Positions 53,824-64,000 of a stretch of DNA of 64,000 nt are shown here, in pieces; the first letter of the stretch is position 1, and each line of letters begins with the position of its first letter. This DNA comes from Gadus chalcogrammus (lineage: Eukaryota; Chordata; Actinopteri; Gadiformes; Gadidae). Where the stretch lies: the NCBI RefSeq assembly GCF_026213295.1, contig NC_079423.1, positions 689,814-753,813 of the forward strand. Direction: 5' to 3'. Below the pieces are notes generated by a model. The model was not told the DNA's origin, did no database searches, and saw only the letters and a program-made list of their open reading frames with translations. A program made the position numbers and the translations under genes.

Positions 53824-55667
53824 ATTACACTATTGATTTGGTTATTCATATTTGAAACATTACATTAAATAAGAAATGCTATCATGCCAAGGAAGAGAGA
53901 AATAGGAGATGGAGAGAGTAGCTAATGATGTCAAGGTGGTAAATACATCAGGGAAGTGGCAAAATACAGAAATATTGACAGGTTTACATTGTTTAAGATT
54001 ACCCTAAGCAAATATATAAGAGAATGTTATTGAAAAAAGCCAAAAACGTATTCAACTTGAAAATGTAAAACCCTTACAAATGAACACCACATTCATATAA
54101 TTAAGTCATATTTGCACAGACCTAAGTCATATGGGTGGCAGATGACCTATACCTCTGGCCGTTCTCGGGGTATGATTGGCTGAGCCATAGCCATCTTGAT
54201 TAGAGGGGCGTACTTTATTTTTATATAAGGTCGGTGGACGTCATCAGGAGGGATATTGGTGTGTTCCTGAATCCTCCAACGCCAGACTTCCGAGTCGAAA
54301 GTCGAAGATCTCCCAGCTTTCTTGCGGCATTTCTCGAAGGCACGCCCCCTTTTTGTCTTCATCTTTCGAAAATCTGAGAGTAGACCGAGAGCAGTGATGA
54401 CGCTCTCAAAAAAATGGCTGCGCCCCTGAATAGCTTTTTTTTTGTATTTGTACCACGTAGGTCATTTTAATGTTGATTTTGATCATTCCATTGCTAATTT
54501 ATTCCCATCAAAAATGTATACATTGCATGGTCTTGCTGTGCGTGCAATACAACGTAAAGTTGGGTTGTTTCCTTTCGGGCTGGTTTGCTAAAGAGGCTAA
54601 TGTAGCTAACAATGAACAATGACTAGACAATAATTTCATCCCACAATACTCCGAGACCGGAAGTGCAACTCGGAAGGCCGAGGATTCAGGAACAGCTGTG
54701 TTTGAAATCGTTCCCCATTCACTCACTCACTATTCCCTATATAGTGTTCATGATATAGTGCACTAAATAGGGAACGAACAAACGAGAATTCCCAAGAGAG
54801 TCTGGCTGCAGACATCCACCCACACGCTCCAGACATCCACACACACGCACTTCCGCTGCAGACATCCACCCACAGAAACATCCACCGGAAATCGGAAAAT
54901 GAAAATAAAAATCGGAAAATAAAAAAAAAATCGGGAGTTACGTAATGTGTTTACATAAATGAACGGTCGTTAAGTAATGCGTTTACATAAATGAACGTAA
55001 TAAATTACGTTATAAAATTGGATAAACGCTTCCGGTTTTGGATAGAAGACTTGACACTCCCTGTTGACTTTAAGCTGGAGTTTATGGCTCTTCTCTTTCG
55101 GTAAATACACACACCTTATTCGAGAATTCTTATTCAGAATTCCCTCTGTGTTGTACTGCAATCATCTCAATTTAATATTTGATAAGACACAAACAGATAC
55201 TCGTATTGTTAAGCTGAAGGGCATCAGAGATTGAGGATAATAATTATTTTAAATGCAGCAACCATGTATGAGTGGACAGGAATAGTTAGAAAAAATTCCT
55301 TTGTAGCTTCACCTTTTCTGACATATTTATATTAGGTCTAGTTATGTTACATTCTGTTGTCTTAATATCATAAGGTTTGAATGCACTCCAACATCATTTA
55401 TTATATGTTATTAGCACTTTTGCATTCCTAAATTCTTACTCTGAACCATCATTCATTTAATATCTGGCTCTAATTGTCTATAATATTGTCTTACCTTGTG
55501 CTGCTGGACCACCTTATTTGCCCATTTTTAAATACGGCAAACTCAAGTCTGTGTTTTAACTTAGCGTGTAACCAAAGTGCATAAGTACAGTCATAAAGAA
55601 AAACAATACATTGTAAACGTTTTAACACTTTATTCAGAATACTCAACAGATAACCGAACTCAGAACC
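53824..55667. other. Repeat-rich sequence without a gene
   Basis: A CTATTCCCTATATAGTG ... CACTAAATAGGGA palindrome at 54727-54772 is a common fish MITE end. CAGACATCCACCCACA-type words are repeated at 54812-54880. No coding frame is supported. Confidence 0.5.
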
Positions 55668-55782
<115 letters not shown>

Positions 55783-56570
55783 CAATGTCAATGAGTGTCC
55801 ACCCAGCGACCCAGGAACATGGCGTTGAATCAAAGATCCTCCTGAGCTGCCATGTTAAGGAAGACCTCCATGTCTTCCTGAAAATCAAAGGTGAAGAGCA
55901 GGGGATATATACTTTTCTTCTTCATCATTTGAAAAACGTATCCTTTCCAGGAGCTCCTGCTGTACCTTGTCCATTTTCCCTTCAGAGCATCAACTTTAAC
56001 TATTATTGGCACATAATTAATGATGAGATATATTTCTACCTCATACTGTACTTTACATCTGTTTCTCTCTGTCATTATAGGGATGGGGATCATTAATATT
56101 TATTGATATCGATACCATTTTCGATACTCCTTAACGATCCGAGTCCTTATCGATACCACTATCGATACTTTTCTATTACAGTTTTTTTCAATTGCTTGAA
56201 CACTATAGACACATGCTTAGACCAAAGCAACACAACTTGAGGTTTTTGTTTCTATACCTTAAACACATGTAACCATTCCTCAAACAAAAGCGCTGCTTTG
56301 CACTTTAGTTGCAATGGTGCAACACACTTGCTCCTTTCTGCAACACACTTGCTCCTGCACACTACACAGTATTTCATACATAAGACACTTAATTCAAAAA
56401 TGACGTGTCATTGTACCATTGGGAAAACACATCTATTCAAAATCCTAAACACATTGGTTCATTGAGAATACTTACTTACAAACCTTAAAACACTTTCTTC
56501 CAAAACTGAACACCAATCATCCAGCTGCAAAAAGGCCTCAGTTAAGCCATTTTGAGAACTTGCAAGCATG

Positions 56571-56813
56571 GATGCAGCAAGAGCAAGAGGCAGAGGTAGA
56601 GGAGGAAGAGGAGGACAGAGACATAGAGGAGGACGTGGTGGAAGAGGCCGTGCACGGAACATTATTTCCGATGAGATAAGAGCAACTTTGGTGGACCATG
56701 TCATACTGTAAACCATGGCCTGACTATGAGGGAAGCTGGGCAGAGAGTCCACCCTAATCTAAGCCGTTTCACAGTTTCATCCATAATAAGGACATTCCGA
56801 CTGGAAAACAGGT
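56571..56813 (+). pseudogene. Tc1-like transposase, exon 1 (RG-rich N-terminus and HTH)
   Basis: From the ATG at 56571, MDAARARGRGRGGRGG and RNIISDEIRATLVDHV lead, after a frameshift near 56706, to GLTMREAGQRVHPNLSRFTV and SSIIRTFRLENR, a helix-turn-helix DNA-binding part. A GTATGT donor follows at 56812. The arginine-glycine stretch is unusual for a Tc1 transposase. Confidence 0.7.
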
Positions 56814-57064
56814 ATGTCTTCAACTCTCTACTTTCTACTCTACTCAGACTGTATCTAGAGTATTTGCAGTACTGTACCATATCACATGTACTGTATTGCA
56901 GGGTGGCTAATGCTCCTTTTTGAACGAAAGTGGTAGTTTTGTGATTACCTACATTGAGATGTTTCAGTACTTTCTATGGTATATACAGTAAAGTACAGTA
57001 TATACAGTACTGTAAGAGAAGAAGCAAACCAATACAGTAACATTTCGTGATTGCTTTTTTCTAT

Positions 57065-57353
57065 AGAATGACTAGAAGACCTTCTGGGGTCGGACGCCAA
57101 CGCCTGTTCACCCAACAGCAGGAGCTTTTCCATTGTGGACCTGGTCCGAGCAAACAATGCAATCCGTCTCAACAAGCTACAGCAACAAATACTTGCAGAT
57201 AGAGAAGTATTCAATAACATAGAGCGAGTGAGCATTTCCACTATCAGACGCATCTTGGTAAAGCACCAAATTACCATGAAGCAATTGTACAGGGTCCCAT
57301 TTGAGAGAAACAGTGTCAGGGTCAAAGGACTTTGACGTGAATATGTACAGGTA
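57065..57353 (+). pseudogene. Tc1-like transposase, exon 2 (second HTH)
   Basis: After the acceptor TTTTTTCTATAG, the frame encodes TRRPSGVGRQRLFTQQQE. A frameshift near 57130 leads to VDLVRANNAIRLNKLQQQI and VSISTIRRILVKHQITMKQ. An in-frame TGA lies at 57333 before a GTAAGT donor. Confidence 0.7.
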
Positions 57354-57561
57354 AGTGTTACAGTCCTTTACATTTACAATACAGTATTGGTGTCATCCAG
57401 TTACAGCTGAATATGTGCCATTGTATCAGTACCACATAGATACATTCAGAGAGGTACCAGGTACCTGTTCGATGGGGGGGGGGGGTTCTGTACCAGTGGC
57501 GGCTGCTGGTCTTTTAAAGAGGGGAAGCTCATTTTTGGCCTACATCAAAATAGTTGTCAAT

Positions 57562-58138
57562 TTATTTATACCTCAATTCGGCCCTCCGTTCCTTTTCAAG
57601 AAAAGGGTCTGTGACCCTGTCGTACCAAGTAGGCGTCTTTTCCAGGGACTTGACCATTGTCCTCTCAATGGCCAGCAGAGCTAGGCTGCTTAGACGGCCT
57701 TGGCCCATTGTGTTGCGGGTGTAAGATTTAAGCCTTTTTAAACAGGAGAAGCTCCTTTCTACACCCGCAGATGTAACTCCAATTGTTGCCACTAATGATA
57801 ACAGTTTGTACAACTGAGGCATTGCACTGTCCAACTCCATGTCTTTTAGAAAAAGCGAGAAATCACACAGCTTTCCCCTGTTACCCTGCAAGTCCTGATT
57901 TGAATAGAGGACTTGAAGTTCAGACCTCAGTCTCCCAAAATCAAAGTATTGGCCATAACTTTCCAGGACACTCTGGAATGCCTCCTCTGGAAACACTTCT
58001 CTCATTTCATCAAACTTCCCTGGATTGACTAATTCTAAGAAGCGCAAACTTTCCAAATTTGAAAAATGCCGAGGAATCTGCTCCATCAGATTGTCAAGGA
58101 TGGCCATGTACAGATTTCTGTAGCGCTCCTGCAACCGG
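57562..58138 (-). pseudogene. hAT transposase, C-terminal dimerisation part
   Basis: The minus frame resumes RLQERYRNLYMAILDNL. It carries LYKLLSLVATIGVTSAG, VERSFSCLKRLKSYTRNTMG and GRLSSLALLAIERTMVK, the hAT dimerisation domain, and ends at a stop near 57562. This part is open. Confidence 0.9.
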
Positions 58139-58147
58139 CCCCAGGGG

Positions 58148-59566
58148 CCGGTTGCACCAACTGGGCGTAAGCCTGGTCGTAACTACGCCTGGTCGTAACT
58201 TGGCGTTCTAAGTCCAACCTAACCGTTACGCCGGTTGCACCAACTGGGCTTAGCGTTCTTTTCACTAAGACCAGGCGTAAATCCTACGCCTGGTCAGGGG
58301 CAGGCGTAGAGTTCAAATTCCAGGCTGTTTCTATAGCAATTACATCCAATCCAATGCAACTGCTCAGTACGCTTCACTAAACTGCATTTCAAAGCACAGC
58401 CGGTGTAAGTACCATATTGGCTCGGCTACCAGATCGGCTCGGGGTCCGTCGTCTGCTGATTACGTCACACAATACGCTATCTACAGCAATAAGGTCTTTT
58501 ATGGCTTAAATTAAAGAGCCTGTAATGATCTTTCATTTTGAACATAGACCATTCCCAACCTATCTGTATGGATAGTTTTCTTCTAAAAACAAAACATCCC
58601 TCGGAATCATCTTGGCTGTTAAGATAAGCCGTCCGTGTTGCCAGATTGGGCACATTTTCAGCCTGATTTGGCTACTTTGAATCACGTTAGGCTGGAAAAA
58701 CGGGATATATGCCCAATCTGGCAACACAAACCGAAACTAGACAGACCTACTCGCACTCACACATGTGCTCGCTGTGGTTGCTATGACGACAGCCAGAGCT
58801 ACAGCACAAAACAGCCAATCACAACTGTCCCTTAGCAGCCAATCACAATGTAGCCTACGCCCATTCAAGCGTACAGCCAATGATATTGTGTAACGTAATC
58901 AGCAGACGACGGACCCCGAGCCGATCTGGTAGCCGAGCCAATATGGAACTTACACCGGCGATATGATCAGTGTTCACAGATCGACTGCCTGTCGGGAAGA
59001 TATCGCTGGCCGATTAGTCCGTTCTCAACTTATAATCAGTTGCGAATGTTGTTTCAACTATGTTTATATGTTTTATATAGGCCGACAAATTAAGCAAAAC
59101 TCTCCTACAGTCTCAAAACAACTCAATTTAGCTCCGTGTCATTTGATAATGTTCAATGCATTGCTTCTGTCAAAAAGAACCATTCCCGTCTAAATGCCTG
59201 CTCGTCGTAAACCAGACATTACAAATACATATTTTAATTATATTCATTTGCAGTGTTTTATTGTTAGGCATTAACACAATTGATGAATGACAATGAGTGA
59301 ACGAATGAATTATTTATTTCGGTGTCCAACAGCATGTCAAGTAAAATAGTAAACAGCTGTTGTCACGAGGTATCCTAGCAACGCGGTGATATGCGCATTA
59401 CATGGAACATTCACATGGCCGCGCATGGCTAAGACCGGGCGTAGTTGAGACCAGTCGTAAGTCCCGTTGGTGCAACCGGCGTTAGTTCCATTCTAACGCC
59501 AGGTCGTAACTAAGACCTACTTAGCAGTTACGACCAGGCCTAGTTACGCCCAGTTGGTGCAACCGG
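58148..59566. mobile_element. CCGGTTGCACC-ended MITE in the hAT transposase, 1.42 kb
   Basis: CCGGTTGCACCAACTGGGCG is mirrored at the right end, with many further GCCTGGTCGTAA words near both ends. The flanks CCCCAGGGG and ACCCTGGGG look like a 9-bp duplication with two mismatches. A second long inverted pair (about 58403-58480 against 58885-58958, with GACGACGGACCCCGAGCCGA) shows another nested palindrome. No transposase is present. The superfamily is uncertain; a 9-bp duplication would suit a Mutator-like element. Confidence 0.8.
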
Positions 59567-60533
59567 ACCCTGGGGATCATGGAATTGGGATTGACGGCGC
59601 TTTCTCAAGGGCTCATTTCGTGGGTCGGATGTGAGACCTGCTGCTTTCTCATAAACAGCCTGGAAATCCCCCTCTGACCTCTTCTCTTTGACAAAAGCAA
59701 GAAGAGACTCAATTCTTTTCTTGCAGTAAAGAACATCCATGGCCCTCTGCTGGACGATATCAAAGACCACATCAGTCTCGGAGAAGATTTGTTCATATGT
59801 GTACAACATGAACACAAACTCAAAATCCTCCAGTTTCCTCACAAAACCTTTGGCACAATCCAATGTGTCATCATCCATTGTCTTATCTGCAATGATGTTA
59901 TCAAAAGTCTGCAGGAGGCCATCATAGTTGTTTGCCACAGTGTTCACTATCCGTGATGTGAAATTCCATCGAGTAGGAGCGTTTCTGGGCAACCTTGAAC
60001 AGCCTGCAGACTCAAGAAAATTTGTCCTCTTTGTGGATTTAGAGAAAAATGTTGCAAACCCAGAGAGTGATGCAAAAAATACTCTGCACTCAGACAAGCA
60101 TTTAGCCCCTTGTGACAGCACCAGATTAAGTCTGTGTGCATAGCAATGCACAAACATTGCACTGGGTGCAATTGCCTTCACTTTGGCCTGCAGACCATTG
60201 AGGGCTGAAGCCATGACAGCAGCCACATCGTATGTCTGTGACACAAGTTTATCCCTAAAATTGTAGCCCTGCATGTTTTCATTTAATACCTCAAAAACAG
60301 ACTGAGCATCTCGCCCCCCAGAAACATCAAAAAACCCAATAAAGCGCTCCTGAATTTTAGCGGCATGGTCAACATAGCGAACAATGACAGAGAGTTGGGC
60401 ACGGCAAGCAATATCAGTTGTTTCATCCACTTGCCATCCAAAAAAGGGAGCAGCTTGAATTTCATCACTGATCTCATCAGAAACAGTGGCTGCAAGGGCA
60501 GAGGTCAAGTCATTTTGGATGGAATGAGACATA
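59567..60533 (-). pseudogene. hAT transposase, central catalytic part
   Basis: The minus frame carries FFGWQVDETTDIACRAQLSV, with the first catalytic Asp in DETTDI. RDKLVSQTYDVAAVMASALN is the second acidic block, with AAVM where intact relatives usually have a glycine-rich sequence. VHCYAHRLNLVLSQGAK, RNAPTRWNFTSRIVNTV and FVRKLEDFEFVFMLYTYEQI follow. It is open through to RQSQFHDPQG, where the CCGGTTGCACC element interrupts it. Confidence 0.88.
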
Positions 60534-60698
60534 GGCAAGGCAAGGCAACTTTATTTATATAACACTTTTCATACACAAGGCAGACTCAAAGTGCTTCACA
60601 TATAAACATTGTTATACAATAAAATAAAATAATAGATAAGTAAAAGAAAACATATGCAAAGAAATGAGTAAAATAGAAAGTTAAAAAGGCTTTTTTTT
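60534..60698 (-). mobile_element. L2 3'-tail insertion in the hAT transposase
   Basis: A 165-bp insert flanked by ACATA (60529-60533 and 60699-60703). It carries the L2-type GTTATATAAATAAAGTTGCC tail in minus orientation and ends in GCCTT repeats. Removing it with one ACATA restores VFSGM-SHSIQNDL in frame. Confidence 0.88.
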
Positions 60699-61346
60699 AC
60701 ATACCAGAAAACACGGCTGATGACTGGAATTGTGTGGCCAGGACAGAGTCATATTTAGATAGTGTTTCTGTGAACTCCCTGTAATTCCCCTTGTTGGATG
60801 ATTCACTACTCTCATCATGCCCCCTAAATGATAGCTCCTGCCGGCCAAGCAAGGAAGTTACATCAATAAGGCGGTTTAGGAAGGCCCTGTTTTGTTTGAC
60901 TGCCTCATTGTGTTTTGCCACTTTAATGCGAGCACCTTCATTGAGTGCATGTTCAACCCTGACCCTGCCCAGGGTTAAATGCTTAACCTTGCACATGCAC
61001 TCACATGTTCATTGCTCTTTTCATGCCTTTTATATGCCCTGTCAAAGTTAGACAGATCCCCAAAACCAAATTTTGACCAGACAACACATCCCTGAGATGG
61101 TTTCATCAAGATGCATGGCCAACAGTACATTTTCTTTGTTACAGCACTTCCAGTCAGCCAGCTAACTTTCTCATACCAGGAGAGCTGAAAAGACCTGTTA
61201 CCTTTCCCTACTTTTTGCACAAAATCAATCTTAGGTGTTGATCTGCCCTGCTGTTTAATCCTACATTTCTCCTCGTAAGGAAGACTGTCAAATGGCTTCG
61301 CCAAAATCAGGTCGACGATATTAGCATAGTCTGCCATCGTGTGCAC
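60699..61346 (-). pseudogene. hAT (ZMYM6-like) transposase, N-terminal part with TTF zinc finger
   Basis: From the ATG at 61346 (a second Met at 61337), the minus frame carries RIKQQGRSTPKIDFVQK, SFQLSWYEKVSWLTGS, CWPCILMK and DRAYKRHEKSNEHVSAC, the TTF-type finger. A frameshift near 60980 leads to GARIKVAKHNEAVKQNRAFL, DVTSLLGRQELSFRGHDES and YDSVLATQFQSSAVFSGM, the start of the DUF4371 region. The L2 tail interrupts it after SGM. Confidence 0.87.
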
Positions 61347-62120
61347 CTTACTAGCTGGCTAGTTCACTCCGACCTAGCCAACAGTATAAATGAACGAACT
61401 AACGAAACGATATTAATCTCGGAACAAGGAAATGCGGAAAGTATGTTAAACTGAAACAAGGAAATACAATAAATGTGTTAAATTAATAATGGAAGCAATT
61501 TCGCCAAGCAAATACCAAGAAATGTGTTGCAGTTTGTCATGAGACTTCACTTGCAAAATCCGCGATGGGACTGAACTCAGATAGTGAAGTGACTGTGTAT
61601 ATCTCAAAATAGCTGTCAATCAAAAAGTGATTCAGACTTTCGACTGATCCTCCAATCATAACGTGGAAGCCCAGCGTCCAGGCTAGCCCAGGCCAGCCCC
61701 CAGAGACGCTGAGCGTCCGGGGCGGGACAAATCTGGGCATTTATCCAATGACCGTCGAGTTTCGAGGCAATGAAAAAAACTGTTCCATGCAGTCTCATTG
61801 AAGTGAATGGACGCTCGGCTTCTACGGTCTAATGCATTGACATTACGGGAATGTATGAGAAGTTAACAAAATCGAGTCAGTCTTGGATAAGATTCTTATC
61901 GAACTCGTCTTCGACATGAACGTATTTTAACGAATTTGTAGTCAATGAAATGTTAACACAACAATACATATTTGACAATTTAATGTTCGAAATTTTAGGG
62001 GAAGCTGAGCATCCCTTGCAGTCTTAGAGAAATCGCCTCTGTTCTGTACGTAGTACTGTAGTTGAGTGTTTTGAGTAATGCCATCTAAACTATGTATTGC
62101 ATGTATTTTGTTTTGTTACA

Positions 62121-62766
62121 GCGCATCTTGGAGATGGATGGAGCTGCACAGCCTCATGAATTTATTTACATTGATGAGGCTGGATTCAACCTCAGCAAAA
62201 CAAGACGACGGGGTCGTAACATAATTGGCCAAAGGGCAATTGTGCAAGTCCCGGGGCAGCGTGAGGGAAATATCTCATTGTGTGCTGCCATAAGCCTTCA
62301 AGGGCTACTGCACCATCAAACAAAACTAGGTCCCTTCAATACCGAACATATAATACAAATTCTGGATGCACTTCAGGATGCAGCTGTACAGGACAGACCA
62401 GAACAGCCCAGGTTTGTTGTTGTCTGGGATAATATTAGTTTCCATCGGGCTGCTCTGGTACGCACCTAGTTCACCAACCATCATCAATTTGAAGTCCTTT
62501 GCTTGGGCCCTTACACACCATTTCTAAACCCCATAGAAGAATTATTTTCGGCTTGGAGATGGTGCGTATATGACCGCCAACCTCATGCTCGCATGCCTCT
62601 TCTGCAGGCAATGGAACAGGCCTGCGGAGACATCAACATAGGGTCAATCCATGGATGGATTAGGCACGCAAGGCAATATTTTCCCCGATGCTTAGCGGAA
62701 GAAAATATTGCTTGTGATGTTGATGAGATCCTATGGCCAGACCCCAACAGACGGCAGGATCCATAA
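62121..62766 (+). pseudogene. Tc1-like transposase, exon 3 (DDE domain) with one TAG
   Basis: After TTTTGTTACAG, the frame encodes ILEMDGAAQPHEFIYIDEAG, with the first catalytic Asp in YIDEAG. VVVWDNISFHRAA carries the second Asp and PFLNPIEELFSAWRW the Glu. A single TAG at 62467 separates the second and third catalytic residues; the downstream frame is open to 62766. The D,D,E arrangement fits the IS630-Tc1-mariner group. Confidence 0.88.
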
Positions 62767-63216
62767 GCCCACCCATGCACAATTGCCATGTTTTTCTGTG
62801 TTCACAGTACAGTAGGGTTAATTTATTTATTTATTTTTGCTCAAACTGTATTTACTGCACTGTAATGTACAGTACTGCAATGTACAGTATTTAGTATTTA
62901 TTTTGGTTGTGGTGAAAACGTGCCCTCTGTGGAACTGAATAAAAACAGTGAACATGAAAGACTGCAGTGTTTTATATAAAGTAGACCAGTGTGTTGCTGC
63001 TGATCTGAAAGTGTATTCATATGATGCAAGTGTGTTTCATTTTGACATCAGAGTGCCATTTTTACAAAGAATTGTTAGGTTTCGATAGCCGGGTTTCAAT
63101 TTGACATAGATGTGAATGGTTTATTTCCCAGTGTTGTGTCTTATTTGCTTGTGTGTTGAGTTTTGAAACAACGAGCCAAATTTGGCAAAACGTGTTCAAG
63201 CAATTGAAAAAAACTG

Positions 63217-64000
63217 TAATTGGTGGAAATACGACGCGTTTTTAGTGATGAGGAAAATATTTAGGAAATAAATAATTTTATTTTAAATTAAATATGTAAT
63301 TCTTAATAAATATTGACATCAGTAGTTTTAATTATCTATGCTAAAATGATTAGAGCACTATACAATTGTATAAGTAATCAGAAACATCATGAGTTATACA
63401 GTATTACTCATGTTTCTCACCAAAAAATAAATGTACCGTTTCTCTGTTACATTTGAACGCATCATGATAACCGTCGTTTTACTGAGCCAACCTCAACACA
63501 TCGTCACGCAGCACATCTGAAACTTTATTTACTTTTTAAGATAACTAGCCTGTATTCTACCGATTACAACACCGATTTCAAAATTGGATTACTATTTTTA
63601 ACTGACGGGACTAGCGACAACGTCTGTGTGCGATTACCGTTCGTACTTTGAGTGGATGATTAAGACAGGCCCGTCTGTGGTGCGACAGGAGACGGAGGAC
63701 TCTTTTCAATTCGGAGACAGTCGAAGGTACTGCATTTGGCCTTTATTTGATGCCCAATGCTAATGTGCTTGGCCATTGAGGTTGTGTTCCCCCCTTTACA
63801 ATAATGCCGCCCTCCTTGAGTCAAAAAAAAAAAGATGAAGAAAATAAAAAAGATAATATGCCTAATATATTTTTTTTATAATATATAATATGTATATATT
63901 TTTTAGTGATAATGATGATAACCAATACATTTTGTAAAAAATTAAGATAGCCTGTTTTCCTCTGAGCAGTTGTGTTCCATACTATTACCAACCGAGCGCT
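63217..64000. other. AT-rich sequence without a recognised gene
   Basis: Nothing coding is recognisable. An A-run and TATA-rich stretch lie at 63820-63910. Confidence 0.55.

Larger units (their letters stand above)
57494..62041 (-). mobile_element. hAT transposon with 8-bp target duplication
   Basis: TTCTGTAC flanks the element on both sides (57486-57493 and 62042-62049). The termini are CAGTGGCGGCTGCTGG and the inverse of CAGAGGCGATTTCTC, with a shared GGGGAAGCT subterminal word. The transposase lies on the minus strand in three parts, split by a MITE (58148-59566) and an L2 tail (60534-60698). Confidence 0.92.
56179..63216 (+). mobile_element. Tc1/mariner (IS630)-like transposon, invaded
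   Basis: CAGTTTTTTTCAATTGCTTG at the left is mirrored at the right, and TA flanks both ends (56177-56178 and 63217-63218). The interior contains a spliced DDE transposase and, in its intron, a complete hAT element at 57494-62041. Without that insert the element would be about 2.5 kb. Frameshifts and a stop codon mark it as inactive. Confidence 0.87.

Overview
The window is eukaryotic and almost certainly from a teleost fish. It has spliced exons of a vertebrate actin-regulator gene, fish-type transposons (hAT/ZMYM, piggyBac, Tc1-like, L2, CR1/Rex1-like and jockey/I-like LINEs, Ty3/gypsy), a retrovirus-like provirus, and long AC, GA and AT microsatellites. The species cannot be fixed from the sequence. 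I see no operon-like organisation and no CRISPR array.

Layout. 1-13.2 kb: a CAGGG-ended element, an L2 LINE and a ZMYM1-like hAT transposase, each split by a non-autonomous element flanked by TTAA. 13.4-25.5 kb: a four-layer nest. A MITE holds an 11-kb TTAA-flanked element with AGAATTCTGA satellite arms, which holds a jockey/I-like LINE, which holds an endogenous retrovirus with identical 474-bp LTRs, long gag and env frames and no pol. 25.5-27.8 kb: hAT and GGCCCC-ended MITE fragments. 27.8-38.0 kb: the only convincing host gene, ten minus-strand exons of a CARMIL-family gene, split by a 5.3-kb foldback element that carries a piggyBac transposase remnant and two further insertions. 38.2-46.5 kb: a gypsy LTR and gag fragment, a nearly identical 2.5-kb tandem duplication, a CR1/Rex1-like LINE, a 100-N assembly gap and a gypsy fragment. 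46.6-49.7 kb: mostly unique or simple sequence, with a tentative CARMIL first exon. 49.9-53.8 kb: gypsy integrase and an inverted third copy of the duplicated unit. 54-64 kb: a Tc1/IS630-like transposon invaded by a hAT element, itself invaded by a MITE and an L2 tail.

How it fits together. The window is a stratified record of insertions. In at least five places, removing an insert together with one copy of its target duplication restores either the reading frame or a matching empty site elsewhere in the window, so superfamily and order can be read directly. The most unusual items are the young-looking provirus that lacks pol altogether, several large elements with TTAA duplications and no full transposase, and the foldback element whose two arms act as each other's empty-site control.
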